Source: Dokdonella sp.
GTDB taxonomy: Bacteria; Pseudomonadota; Gammaproteobacteria; Xanthomonadales; Rhodanobacteraceae
Direction of reading: 5' to 3'
DNA length: 64,000 nucleotides
NCBI GenBank assembly: GCA_016712865.1
Contig: JADJQH010000002.1
Location: 868,001 to 932,000, forward strand
Below the pieces are notes generated by a model. That model was not told where the DNA came from and made no database searches. It saw only the letters and a program-made list of their open reading frames with translations. Positions 24,057 to 34,302 of the stretch are shown piece after piece. Both the position numbers and the translations under genes were made by a program. Position 1 is the stretch's first letter. The number at the start of each line of letters is the position of its first letter.

Positions 24057-25232
24057 TCAGGCCCCGTGCGCGCGCAATGCGGTGACTGCCGGCAGGTCGC
24101 GGCCTTCGAGGAATTCGAGGAAGGCACCGCCGCCGGTGGAGATGTAGGAAACCCGATCGGCAATGCCGTACTTGTCCACTGCCGCCAGGGTGTCGCCACC
24201 GCCGGCAATCGAGAATGCCGGCGACCGCGCAATGGCTTCCGCCAGCACCTGCGTGCCTTTGCCAAAGGCGTCAAACTCGAACACGCCAACCGGTCCATTC
24301 CAGACCACGGTACCGGCCTTGTCGATCAACGCCGCGTACTCGGCCGCCGTCTGCGGACCAATATCGAGAATCAGGTCGTCTTCGGCCACCTCGGCCACGG
24401 CCTTCACCCTGGCGCTGGCGTCAGCGGCAAAGCGATCCGCAACCACCACATCCTGCGGAATCGGCAGCTTGCAACCACGCGCCTTGGCCGCTGCCATGAT
24501 GCGCTTGGCGGTGTCGACCAGATCCGGTTCCACCAGCGACTTGCCGACCGCATGGCCGCTTGCCAGCAGAAAGGTGTTGGCAATGCCGCCACCGACGATG
24601 AGTTGATCGACCTTGTCGATGAGGTTTTCCAGCAGGGTGAGCTTTGTTGAAACCTTTGAGCCAGCGACGATGGCCAGCAGCGGGCGCATCGGATGTTCCA
24701 GCGCCTTCGCCAGTGCGTCCAGCTCTGCCATCAGCAAGGGCCCACCACAGGCAACCTTCGCAAAACGGATCACGCCATGCGTCGAGGCCTGCGCGCGATG
24801 CGCGGTACCGAAGGCATCCATCACGAACACATCGCAAAGCGCCGCATACTTGCGCGAAAGTGCCTCGTCGTCCTTGGCCTCGCCGACATTCATGCGGCAA
24901 TTTTCCAGCAACACGATGGAACCTGGGGCGACCTCGACACCGTCCACCCAATCACGAACCAGCGGCACATTGCGACCGAGCAGCTGCGACAAGCGCGCGG
25001 CCACTGGCGCCAGCGAATCCGTTTCACTCCAGACGCCTTCTTTCGGTCGGCCCAGATGCGAAGTGACCAGTACCGTGGCGCCCTTGTCCAGGGCCAGGCG
25101 CAAGGTCGGCAATGAGGCCGTGATGCGCTGCTCGGAGGTGATGCGCCCGTCCTCGATCGGCACGTTGAGATCCTGTCGGATCAGGACGCGCTTGCCCGCG
25201 AGATCCAGCTCGCTCATGCGGATGATGGCCAT
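24057..25232 (-). CDS. pgk: Phosphoglycerate kinase
   Basis: A 391-residue enzyme transferring phosphate between 1,3-bisphosphoglycerate and ADP. Motifs: [39 protein letters not shown], the hinge [27 protein letters not shown] and the C-terminal [10 protein letters not shown] / [13 protein letters not shown]. ATGs at 25232 and 25217 are both possible, the latter matching shorter homologues. Transcribed with pyk. Confidence 0.95.
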   Translation of the reverse strand: MAIIRMSELDLAGKRVLIRQDLNVPIEDGRITSEQRITASLPTLRLALDKGATVLVTSHLGRPKEGVWSETDSLAPVAARLSQLLGRNVPLVRDWVDGVEVAPGSIVLLENCRMNVGEAKDDEALSRKYAALCDVFVMDAFGTAHRAQASTHGVIRFAKVACGGPLLMAELDALAKALEHPMRPLLAIVAGSKVSTKLTLLENLIDKVDQLIVGGGIANTFLLASGHAVGKSLVEPDLVDTAKRIMAAAKARGCKLPIPQDVVVADRFAADASARVKAVAEVAEDDLILDIGPQTAAEYAALIDKAGTVVWNGPVGVFEFDAFGKGTQVLAEAIARSPAFSIAGGGDTLAAVDKYGIADRVSYISTGGGAFLEFLEGRDLPAVTALRAHGA

Positions 25233-25338
25233 AGGTTGCACCTGAAAAGTGGGGGGGGGAATCGGGAATCCGCCAATTACAGCGGGCAATTGCGGGGTTT
25301 GCAATTGATGCAGCCGCTTGTTCCGCCGCCAGAGCAGA

Positions 25339-25869
25339 TCAATTGGCCTTGATCACGCCACAGGCAATGCGCGGTCCGGATCCACCGCTTGGCTGCGTTG
25401 TGTAGTCATCACTGCGCTGAGTGAAGCCGATCGCATGATTGAGCAGGCTGGTTTCACCGGCTGCAAGGGTAACGCCCATGATGGTGATGTCGATAACCGC
25501 GTTGCCCTGCGCATCCGCATCCACATTCGGCAAGTCGCCCGCATGATGATTGCTGCGCGATGGATCTCCGTGGTTGCGGCCCGTGGGATTGAAGTGGACG
25601 CCGGGATTTAGCGCATCCTCAAGCTTGCAGTCCTGGGTTTCCAGCACATGGAATCCATGCCGGGTGCTTGCGGAAAAACCGCGCACGAGGCCGCTGATGC
25701 GCACACCGCTCTCGCCCTGCTCCAGATTGAGCATGCCAAAGACGGTGTTGCCCGGCGTAGCGGTAATAATGGCCTGGGCGCGAGCAGGATCGGCTGCCGT
25801 CGCGGGAGCCGTATGGACAGCAAGCATCCCGATGGCGGTACAAAAGCCGAGGGTCAGTGAAAAACGCAT
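25339..25869 (-). CDS. sodC: Periplasmic Cu/Zn superoxide dismutase-like protein lacking one copper ligand
   Basis: A 176-residue protein with a signal peptide (1-25) and a SodC fold. Recognisable residues: His71 and His74 in RHGFHVLE, His92 (HFNP), His100, His109 and Asp112 (NHHAGDLPN) for zinc, His145, the Cys81-Cys170 pair and Arg167 (GPRIACGV). The second His of the usual GFHxH copper motif is Leu76 (CTG), so one of four copper ligands is missing. Activity is therefore doubtful; it may be a metal-binding SodC relative. GGAGATG lies just before the start. Confidence 0.85.
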   Translation of the reverse strand: MRFSLTLGFCTAIGMLAVHTAPATAADPARAQAIITATPGNTVFGMLNLEQGESGVRISGLVRGFSASTRHGFHVLETQDCKLEDALNPGVHFNPTGRNHGDPSRSNHHAGDLPNVDADAQGNAVIDITIMGVTLAAGETSLLNHAIGFTQRSDDYTTQPSGGSGPRIACGVIKAN

Positions 25870-26011
25870 GGATCATCTCCTGTGTGATGGCTGCACGGCG
25901 GTGGAGCCAGCCGCGCATTTTCGCACAGGATGCGTGGATCGCCCGATGAATGCGGGCAGGAGCAATTCAGCCAGCTTGCGTTCCAATGCAACTCTGAATT
26001 GGCAGAATCCG

Positions 26012-26132
26012 CTCGTGGTGAGCCAGTCGAACCATGAACGGCTCTCACCCCCTCCGTTCGTGGTGAGCCTGTCGAACCATGAGCGGCTCTCACTCCCTCC
26101 GTTCGTGGTGAGCCCGTCGAACCATGAACGGA
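26012..26132. repeat. GTTCGTGGTGAGCCTGTCGAACCATGA repeat cluster, three copies
   Basis: Three tandem copies (starting about 26012, 26056 and 26101, period about 45) of CGTGGTGAGCC.GTCGAACCATGA. Each contains the dyad GGTTCGACAGGCTCACC. The cluster lies in the 430-base gap between sodC and the giant secreted protein gene; no gene was seen there. Confidence 0.85.
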
Positions 26133-26295
26133 TTCAAGGCACTACCTGCTCGGCCTTCAGCAGTACTCTGCTGGGTACTTCGACAAACCGGAAATGGGCA
26201 GAAGATGATCCGCGTTGTCGGCAGGCGACTGGCCGGGCTGGATTGCGCAATCGCGCCCACCGTGGCGATGGACGCGATTGCGGGATTTCACGCGG

Positions 26296-29200
26296 TCAGT
26301 GCATTGCGCGCAGCAACGAGAAACTGCCGCCGTGCTCGAGGCCGAGCGCAATGTCATTGGCCGCTCCAGCCAACAGCACGGTGCTGCCTTCCAGCGCGAT
26401 CAAGGCTTGTTCCGACAGCAGCGGACTCCACGCACTTGCGCTCATGCCCGTGGATGTCCTCGCCACCAAACGCACCCAGACTTGGTCACTGATGCGCACG
26501 GCTTCGATGCGGAAGCTGCCATCGCCGGCGGCGACCAGTATCGTGCGCTGCAGGGAGCCCAGCTCATCGGCCTTGACCTGCAGCACCACGTCCTGCGTGC
26601 TGCCGAGTTCACCGAAGTCCAGCCAGCCGCCGCCGATGCCTTGCGCACCATCGCCACCCAGTTCGAAGCCGTCGCGGAACAGCACCATGTCGGTGATGTC
26701 GCTGGCGCTGACCGAACCATTCGGACCCGTGGCTTCAATCGTATTGGTGATGCGCTCCCCAGCACCGCTGACCACAGCCGCATCGAGCAGATAGACCACG
26801 CTGCTGCCTGCCGGCAGGTTGACGGTGTCACTCACGCCACCGGTTCCGCTGTTTGTGCAGGTTGCGCCATTGACGGGAATGCAGGTCCACGCTGCAGTGA
26901 GGCTATCCAGCTCGGCCGGCAGGGTATTGCTGACGGTGACACCCGCCAGGTTCGAGCTGCTGCTGTTGCCGACAGTCATGGTGTAACCCAACACCTGGTC
27001 GAACTGGACGAACGCCCGACCATCGGTGATGGTCACGCTGAGTCCGCCGCTGGCAGCCGTGCTGGTTGCGGTGAAATCGACCGTCGTGGCGATGCCGACC
27101 ACGCTTGCACTGGCGGTATCCGTTCCAGGCGTGGCATCCAGTATCCAGCCACCCAGGGTGGCGATACCGCTGGCATTGGTGACCTGCACCGCACCGCTCA
27201 AGGATCCGCTGGCGGAACCGGCTGCGAAGGTGACCGTGACGCCAGCAACCGGGTTGCCACCCAGATCCGTTACCAGCACGGAAGGCAAGGGTCCGGTCAG
27301 CGACTGCCCCGCGGTTCCGCTGAAGCTGGTGCCGCCATTGGCCAGCAGGATGCTCGGTGCACCCGGCACGATGGTGATGGTGCCGTTGGCCGGGCTCGCA
27401 CTGTAGTTGGTGCTGCCGCTATAGAGAACGGCAAGCACGTTGTAGTTGCCGACGGCCATCGGTGCCGTTGCGCCACCGTTGTAGCTGGTCACGACCGCAG
27501 CCGGGAATCCGGATACTTCGCCAGTGACGCTGGCAGAGGCTGGATGCGAGTTGCCGTCATAGGCAAACGTGCCCAGCCCGGACAGCACGATCGTTACCGG
27601 TTTGGGCGCAACCACGAGGTTGATGCTGGCACTGGCTTCGTAGTTGTTGCCCGCGCAATCGGCACTGACCAGGGTGCTGCCGGCGTTCGTGCGTGGGTAG
27701 TCACCACTGAAGCCGAGTACGCAGGCTCCCGCGTTGCCGGGTTCCTCGCTGATCAACGCGCTGGTCGTGTGCGCAGTACCGTCGAACACGAAGTTGGTGC
27801 TGCCAAACTGCACATTGCCGACTGCACGTTCGATCACCAGCGTTGCCACGCCGGATCCGGCATAACCCTGCCCGGCATCGATGCTGGCCGTGGCCGTGTA
27901 GCTGCCGGCATTGACCGGTCCGCACGCAGGCGGATCGCTGGAGGTGCAGGTCGCCACCACGGCATTGCCAGAATCGGTGTACACGACCGTCCAGTCGAGC
28001 CCAGCCGGCGTGGTGCTGATGGTGACGCCATGCGGGTTGCCGTCGTAAGTCACGAAGAGCGAACCCGGATCGAAGCCGAAGCTCGCCGTTGCGGTCACCA
28101 CATTGGTCGAAACATCGGCATTGGCCAGCGATGCGGCTGCATAGGGATCGGCCTCGGCGGCATCAACCACATCCGCCACTGCGCCATACAAACCTTCGCT
28201 GGCATACGTGAAGCGGAAGCGCCAGCTCCACGACGGCGAGCTGATCGGGAAGGCCGCATTCGGCCGCGGGAACAGGTACAGCAGATCATTGCCATCCTGT
28301 ACGAACTCCGCTTGCAGCAGCGCGGTGGCATCCACCCAGTTGCCGCCCTGGTACAACTCCATCTTTGCAAGATCAGCCAGAGTCATCAAATCCGCGCCGC
28401 CATTCTTCGACAGGCGCACGCGCACCCAGAAGGTCCGACCGATGAAGTCGGCCGGATCGGCCAGCAGGGTTCCCGTGTACTCCGCGCCTGCACCCACCGG
28501 CACGTCATCGACGGGTCCGAGCAGGAGCAGGCTCATGTCCGGAATGACCACCGGCGCATCCACCACCGTGGTCGAGATGGCCGCGGTATCGAATGCAAAC
28601 GGCGCCGGATCGCCGGCATCGGCGGCCAGAATCACGCGCGCCGTTGCCGTGTAGGTGCCGGTATCGGCATAGGTGAAACGGAAGTTCCAGCTCCACTCGG
28701 CATCCTGGATCGGGAATCCGCCCGGCAACTGCGATTGCGGGAACAGGTAAACCAGCTCACCACCGACCTCGCTGAGATCCCCGGGCGGCAAGGCTTGCCA
28801 GCTTCCGCCGTAGTAGATCTCCATCGCGGACAGGTCGGCGATGGTGAGCGGATGCGTGCCTCCGGCCTTGGCGATGTTGACCTTGACGAAGAAGGTTTCG
28901 CCTGTGTGCAAGGACGGATCGGCCAACATGGTGCCGACGTATTCGGTCGGCGTGCCGACGGTCACCGATTCGGCCGGACCGGCCAGCACCAACTGGATGT
29001 CGGTCGGCGGCACGGCATCGATCACCACGGTGGCAATCGAGGCGGTCACCGGCGGTGCGATGGCAACCTTGGTCACGCCATCCACGAGTTCCGCCGTGGT
29101 GGTGTAGGTGCCGGTATCGGCAAAGCTGAAGCGCACGTTCCAGGTCCAGCTGGAATCAAGAATGGGGAATCCGGCCGGATAGCCCGGAATGCCGTCCGGG

Positions 29201-32200
29201 AACTGGTAGACCAGATTCGGGCCATCAAAGGTGAACGGGATCGAGCCGAACACGGATTGCGCATCCACCCAATTACCCTGGTAGAAAATCTCCATGGTGG
29301 CCAGGTCGGCAAGGGTCAGCGGATGGTTGCCGCCGGACTTGCTCAGGGTGACCTTGTAGCCAAAGGTCTCGCCCTGGTGCAGATCGGGATTGGCAATCAT
29401 GGTCGCCGCGTACTGCGCGGTGTCGCCGACATGGATCGGATCGACCGGACCATTCAGGACCAGCGCGATATCGCCGGTTCCGTTGACGATCTGGAAGGTG
29501 GCGTTGGCCGAGCCCGAGTAGTTCGGATCAGCCACCGTGGCAACCAGCGGGTAACTACCGACCGCAACCGGCGGTGATGTGCTGCCGTTGTAGGTGACAG
29601 CGACGGCGAGGCCGGGCGGTGTGGTTTCCACCAGCGCGGATTTTGGCGATCCGTCATAGGCCTGCACCAGGTACGACAGACTTACCGTGGCTGCGGCCGG
29701 CGTCACGCTCGCGTTGTTGCTGCCGCTGGCGTCGTAGTTGGTGCCGCTGCAGCTGGCATTGACCGGATAGTTGCCGACGTTCGGACCAACCGTTCCGCTG
29801 ACGGTGCAGCTGGTCGCGGGTTCCTGCGCAATAGTCGCCGTCACCGCATGGGTGGCGCCGTTGTAGACGAAGCTGAGTTGACCCCAGACCACCGTACCGG
29901 TCGCCTTGGCGACAACTGCCGTGGCATTGCCGCTGGCGCTGTGGGTATCGCCACTGCAGCTTGCCGAAACCGGATAGCTGCCGGCATTGGTCACCGTGGC
30001 AGGTGTCAACACGCAAACGCCTGTCGGGTCTTCGGCAATGTGTGCGGTGAGCGCCTGCGCGGCACCGGTGTAGGTGAGGCTCAGGTTGTCGAACACCACG
30101 GTGCCCGCGATCAGGTCATTGGTCAGACTAAAGCTGGCATTCGGCGTCAAGGAACCACTGCTGGCGCTGACCGCATAGCTGCCGGCAACGCCATTGGCGG
30201 TCGCCGGACTGCTCAGGGTGCCGTTGTAGTTGCTGCTGCCGCTGGCAGTTCCCAGCAATGCGCTGGCACCACTTCCTGGAGGCGTCAAACTGATGGTCTG
30301 GCCGGGAACCGCGCCACCGAGTCCATCCACCACGCGTGCCACCAGCGCTTGTGCAAATGCGGTGTTGATGGTCGCGTTCTGCCCACTGCCGGCATAGGCA
30401 ACGATCGCCGTCGGTGTGTTGTCGCCACACAAGGCGCTGCCAATCGGATTGGCCGGCAATGGATCGGCGATCAGGGCAAGCGGGTTGCTTGCACTTGCAC
30501 CGCCATACCAGTTGGAGCCGACCACCAGCTCACCGGCTGCCCAGTTGGTCTGCACCAACGTGGTCGCCTGGATGCTGTTGTGGAAGATCGGCCCCATGGT
30601 GTGTGAACCGGGCCAGGGTGAACCCATGACAAACAAGCCGCGGGTGCTGGCGGTCACGGTGTTGCAGACCATGCTCACATCCGTGGCATTGCCCGGCGTG
30701 ACCAGCAATCCGGAATCCATGCGCGCGATGATGTTGCCGCGCACCAGCACATCGGCGCTGGTGGCCAGTTGGATGCCGGCATTGCCTGTTCCGAACACCG
30801 TTAACGCATCAATGTCGTTGTTCTCGATCAACGAACCATTGTTCTGGCTGAGCTGGATGTTCACGCTTTGCACATGGCGGAACACGTTGTCATGCACATG
30901 GGCGTCAGTGGCGCTGTCGAGACGAAGGCCCATGGCCCACTGGCTGCCACCCGAACCGTTGGCAAAATCCTGGAACAGATTGCCGGCAACCTCGAGATTG
31001 CTGGTGCCGCCGATGTTGATGCCGACACCCGTGCTGTGGCTGGAGACGTAGTTGAGCAGGCGGTTGTTGAAGAAGTCGATGTCGTTGCGTCCACTGCCCG
31101 AGGTGGACTGCGCCATGCGTCGACCATTGACGCCATTGATTTCGAAACCATCAAAAACAACGCTGCCGGCATTGATGCTGAGCGGCACGTTGAGGGTTGG
31201 ATCCATGCCCGCCGCCGACTGGTGCAGCACCGACTCGTTGCTGCCGCGGCTGCCGGCATTGCCCGGTGTGCCTGCGTGGGCACCGAGGATTTGCGTACCC
31301 GCCTTGTTGACCACCACGTTCTCGGTGTAGTCGCCCGAGCACACCAGGATGGTGCTGCCCGCCGGCATGGTGTCGATCGCATCCTGGATGGTGATGAAGT
31401 CCGGTGTCGGGCAAGTCGCCAGTGGCGAGGGATGGGTACCGAGCAAGTCGTCATTGACGGTTGCCGTGGTGGCTGCCGGAGTCACTTGCACGATCAGCTT
31501 GACGATGGCGTTGTCGAGCTGGGCGCGCACCGTGGAATAGCCGGTGTTGAGGCCTGTCAACGGCGAGGTCCCCTGTGCGCCGAGCGTGTTGATCGGCGAC
31601 GGCAGGCTGCCGCGCGTGGCACTGGCCGCGATTTCCGTGGCATCCGGGAAGGCGCTGCCAACCAGGGCATTGGCCGAGTTGTAGCGCAGGTCAACGCCAA
31701 TGAGCGAGGGATCACCCGGATTGATGATCGCGGGTGTGGCACTCGCTTTCAGCACCAGCCACGGCAAGAAGCTGGCCGCTCCAGTGACGCTGTCGCAACC
31801 GGTGACTCCGGGACCTTCGTTGCAGCCCCACCAGTTGTTGGTGAAAGTGCTGGTACCGCCGCCCGCACCATCGACCAGCCCGCTGTCATTGCCGACGATG
31901 CGGTTGAAGCTGGCTGTGGTGGTGAGGTTCTTACCGCCCGTGCGTTGGGTGTCGATGCCGTGGTCGTAGTTGCGGATGGTGTTGGCGGTGACTACGACGT
32001 TGTTGTCGTAATCCCCGTAATAGAACGTGGTCGTACTGAACCAGGCGCCGCTGGTTTCTCCCGCAGAAACTGTCGCACCGGCGCCGTCCACCGTGTTGCG
32101 CAGGAAGGTGGATGTGCGCACCGTGCCGCCATCGGTTCGACCACCGAACGCGCCCAGACCCACCGCGCAATTGCGCACGACATTGTCGCGCAGGGTGATG

Positions 32201-34194
32201 TCCTGGAAGGGCACGAAGGTCCAGATGCCGTAGCCGTCTTCGCGGCCACAGTCCACGGTGTTGCCGGCAATCAGGTCGCTGCCGCTGCCCACATCGTTGT
32301 TGTTGTCGGAGTGGATACCGCTGCCGGAATCGGTCACCGTGTTGTTGGTGAAGGTGGTGCCAGAGGAGAAATTGGCGGCAATCGCGTCGCTGGCACCGCT
32401 AACCGTGTTGCCGTCGATGACGCCGCCGCCGGTACGGATGAAAATGCCGATCGACGCCGGATCGGAATCGACGTTGCTGACCGTGTTGTTGCGGAACTCG
32501 GATTGGCCACCGCCAGCAGGCGCATACAGTGCGCGCAGGAAGATGTTCTGCACCGTGGTGTCGTGCACATGAAAACCGGTGTAGCCGACGCCGGTGCGGT
32601 AGTCGGTCATGATGCCGTTGCGTGCGGCGATGTTGGCGGAAATCAGCGGGTTGATGCCGTCGACGCTGAGATTGCTGACTTCGACATCATTGGCCTGCAC
32701 CAGCATGACCACGCTGGCCACGATTACACCACCGTCACACATCGAACCGCTGCCGCCACCGGCGCTGCAATCCGGGTTGTACAGCGCCGGCACAAGAACG
32801 GTTGCGCCCTGCCCGGCACCGATGAAATGCAAGGGCTTGTTGACGATCAGGTTCACCGCATAGTTGCCTGCGGCGATATGCACGTTGTCATACGGATCCG
32901 CCACCACAATGGCGTGGGCGATGGTTTGGCACGGCGCGGCCGAATTGCTGCAATCGTTGGCCGCGTCGGTGCCCGTGGTGGCGACATAGCGATCCGGTGC
33001 GAAGTTGACCACCGCGAAGGCTTCAACTGCCTCACCACCCACCTCAACACCGCCGTCCGTGTTGGTCGGCGCGCCGGTCTTGACCAGAATCTGGCCGTTG
33101 CCTTGCTGCAAACCGGTCAGATAGGCAAAGCCTGCGTTGATGTTTGTCGCATAGGTACTCGCGTCAAACGCGTTCAGTGCCAGCATCGCATACGCGGTGG
33201 CTTGGGCGTTCGGGCCATCGCTGCCCGGCCCGGGAATGGCGTCGCTGGTATCGGAAAATGCGCCATCATCGGCGCCACCTGAAACCTGCAAACCGGCCAG
33301 GATGGCGGCCAAATCCGCGGTTGAATTTGCGGCAGCCCAGCCACCACTGGCCGGATCGAGATCCATGCCGGTGATGGCCGAAGCCCAGATGGCACCGGAA
33401 AGGGCAACCAGGTCGTAGGTGGTATGACCCGAACCCGGGCCACCCATTTCCAGGCTCTGTTCGATGGCGGCCATCAGTGCCGCGGTTTCCGTCGGGCGAC
33501 CCGCCTCGTGCGCGGCAATCGCGAGCTTGGACAGATCCCAGGCGACCAGTTCGGGAATGCTTGCGCGCGCGGCGAAATCCGCGGCAATGAAATCGGCCAG
33601 GTCCTGGTCGGCGGCGGCACCGTAGATGCCAGACTGCAGGCGATTCCAGAACTCGACATCGACGAAATTGGCATAGGCCGGATTGCCGCTCTGCGTGGAC
33701 AGCTCGGTGAGGAACAGCGGATCGTGGGTGGCGAAACGGTGATGGCCGTCGCCCCAGTCGAACCCGGTCAGGCAATTGGCCAACTGGCAGTCACCGTTGG
33801 CGATCGCCGCCTGCAACAGCGCCGGATCGTGGTTGCGTTCGTACGTGCGCAGCAGACCCAGCGCCGTGGCGCCCTGGGTGTTGCGATAAGCAGTGACTTC
33901 ACCCGGCGTCCACGGGAATGCGCCATTGGGCAATTGTTCGCTGACCAGCCAGGCGGCGGCATCGCCCGTAACGCTGGCCACGCCGATACCGGCTTTGGGC
34001 GCAGGTGCCATGAGCACTCCGCTGCGCACCGAAGCAAACGGGCCGGTATCCATGCGCGCCATCGGGTCGGCGGATGCCGGTGGTTGCGGCCTGGCCGCAT
34101 GCAGCGGCGACATGAACGCGGTCAGTCCCACTACCAGCACACCCAGCGCAAGCCCCTTGCGCCAGCCGCGACGTCCTTCGATGCAAATCCCCAT
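26296..34194 (-). CDS. Giant secreted protein: toroid-like, beta-helix and MBG/Ig repeat domains
   Basis: A 2632-residue protein with a signal peptide (about 10-33, LALGVLVVGLTAFMSPLHA). Residues about 60-400 resemble an alpha/alpha toroid (GGWAAANS, YAMLALNAFDAS, YLTGLQQGNGQI). Two right-handed beta-helix regions follow, each introduced by a PCQTIAHAI / ITIQDAID motif (about 430-800 and 930-1260). Then come many Ig/MBG-type modules (VVFDNLSLTYTGAAQALTA, NAGSYPVSASC) with three TYADTGTY modules. A conserved-repeat region (LGYTMTVGNSSSSNLAGVTV) leads to VLFRDGFELGG and a final beta domain of about 90 residues. It is probably surface-bound or released. The ATG at 34194 has GAGGAG upstream. The operon partner at 34303 is a shorter paralogue. 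Confidence 0.85.
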   Translation of the reverse strand: MGICIEGRRGWRKGLALGVLVVGLTAFMSPLHAARPQPPASADPMARMDTGPFASVRSGVLMAPAPKAGIGVASVTGDAAAWLVSEQLPNGAFPWTPGEVTAYRNTQGATALGLLRTYERNHDPALLQAAIANGDCQLANCLTGFDWGDGHHRFATHDPLFLTELSTQSGNPAYANFVDVEFWNRLQSGIYGAAADQDLADFIAADFAARASIPELVAWDLSKLAIAAHEAGRPTETAALMAAIEQSLEMGGPGSGHTTYDLVALSGAIWASAITGMDLDPASGGWAAANSTADLAAILAGLQVSGGADDGAFSDTSDAIPGPGSDGPNAQATAYAMLALNAFDASTYATNINAGFAYLTGLQQGNGQILVKTGAPTNTDGGVEVGGEAVEAFAVVNFAPDRYVATTGTDAANDCSNSAAPCQTIAHAIVVADPYDNVHIAAGNYAVNLIVNKPLHFIGAGQGATVLVPALYNPDCSAGGGSGSMCDGGVIVASVVMLVQANDVEVSNLSVDGINPLISANIAARNGIMTDYRTGVGYTGFHVHDTTVQNIFLRALYAPAGGGQSEFRNNTVSNVDSDPASIGIFIRTGGGVIDGNTVSGASDAIAANFSSGTTFTNNTVTDSGSGIHSDNNNDVGSGSDLIAGNTVDCGREDGYGIWTFVPFQDITLRDNVVRNCAVGLGAFGGRTDGGTVRTSTFLRNTVDGAGATVSAGETSGAWFSTTTFYYGDYDNNVVVTANTIRNYDHGIDTQRTGGKNLTTTASFNRIVGNDSGLVDGAGGGTSTFTNNWWGCNEGPGVTGCDSVTGAASFLPWLVLKASATPAIINPGDPSLIGVDLRYNSANALVGSAFPDATEIAASATRGSLPSPINTLGAQGTSPLTGLNTGYSTVRAQLDNAIVKLIVQVTPAATTATVNDDLLGTHPSPLATCPTPDFITIQDAIDTMPAGSTILVCSGDYTENVVVNKAGTQILGAHAGTPGNAGSRGSNESVLHQSAAGMDPTLNVPLSINAGSVVFDGFEINGVNGRRMAQSTSGSGRNDIDFFNNRLLNYVSSHSTGVGINIGGTSNLEVAGNLFQDFANGSGGSQWAMGLRLDSATDAHVHDNVFRHVQSVNIQLSQNNGSLIENNDIDALTVFGTGNAGIQLATSADVLVRGNIIARMDSGLLVTPGNATDVSMVCNTVTASTRGLFVMGSPWPGSHTMGPIFHNSIQATTLVQTNWAAGELVVGSNWYGGASASNPLALIADPLPANPIGSALCGDNTPTAIVAYAGSGQNATINTAFAQALVARVVDGLGGAVPGQTISLTPPGSGASALLGTASGSSNYNGTLSSPATANGVAGSYAVSASSGSLTPNASFSLTNDLIAGTVVFDNLSLTYTGAAQALTAHIAEDPTGVCVLTPATVTNAGSYPVSASCSGDTHSASGNATAVVAKATGTVVWGQLSFVYNGATHAVTATIAQEPATSCTVSGTVGPNVGNYPVNASCSGTNYDASGSNNASVTPAAATVSLSYLVQAYDGSPKSALVETTPPGLAVAVTYNGSTSPPVAVGSYPLVATVADPNYSGSANATFQIVNGTGDIALVLNGPVDPIHVGDTAQYAATMIANPDLHQGETFGYKVTLSKSGGNHPLTLADLATMEIFYQGNWVDAQSVFGSIPFTFDGPNLVYQFPDGIPGYPAGFPILDSSWTWNVRFSFADTGTYTTTAELVDGVTKVAIAPPVTASIATVVIDAVPPTDIQLVLAGPAESVTVGTPTEYVGTMLADPSLHTGETFFVKVNIAKAGGTHPLTIADLSAMEIYYGGSWQALPPGDLSEVGGELVYLFPQSQLPGGFPIQDAEWSWNFRFTYADTGTYTATARVILAADAGDPAPFAFDTAAISTTVVDAPVVIPDMSLLLLGPVDDVPVGAGAEYTGTLLADPADFIGRTFWVRVRLSKNGGADLMTLADLAKMELYQGGNWVDATALLQAEFVQDGNDLLYLFPRPNAAFPISSPSWSWRFRFTYASEGLYGAVADVVDAAEADPYAAASLANADVSTNVVTATASFGFDPGSLFVTYDGNPHGVTISTTPAGLDWTVVYTDSGNAVVATCTSSDPPACGPVNAGSYTATASIDAGQGYAGSGVATLVIERAVGNVQFGSTNFVFDGTAHTTSALISEEPGNAGACVLGFSGDYPRTNAGSTLVSADCAGNNYEASASINLVVAPKPVTIVLSGLGTFAYDGNSHPASASVTGEVSGFPAAVVTSYNGGATAPMAVGNYNVLAVLYSGSTNYSASPANGTITIVPGAPSILLANGGTSFSGTAGQSLTGPLPSVLVTDLGGNPVAGVTVTFAAGSASGSLSGAVQVTNASGIATLGGWILDATPGTDTASASVVGIATTVDFTATSTAASGGLSVTITDGRAFVQFDQVLGYTMTVGNSSSSNLAGVTVSNTLPAELDSLTAAWTCIPVNGATCTNSGTGGVSDTVNLPAGSSVVYLLDAAVVSGAGERITNTIEATGPNGSVSASDITDMVLFRDGFELGGDGAQGIGGGWLDFGELGSTQDVVLQVKADELGSLQRTILVAAGDGSFRIEAVRISDQVWVRLVARTSTGMSASAWSPLLSEQALIALEGSTVLLAGAANDIALGLEHGGSFSLLRAMH

Positions 34195-34302
34195 GATGCT
34201 CTCCTCGATCCAGATGGCTTGTTGCCCGTTGCTTTTCACTCGTTGATGTTGCCTTTGCCTTCTTGCATGCGTGCGTCGCACGCAATGAGACCGATCCCTT
34301 GC

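Noticed and set aside
26215-29577. Long plus-strand open frame of over 1100 codons opposite the giant secreted protein gene
   Set aside because: It is antisense to a gene with signal peptide and clear repeat domains; its translation is an Arg/His/Gln-rich mix with no domains, as expected from GC-rich third positions. Similar frames at 30868-33282 and 35050-36981 were rejected for the same reason.
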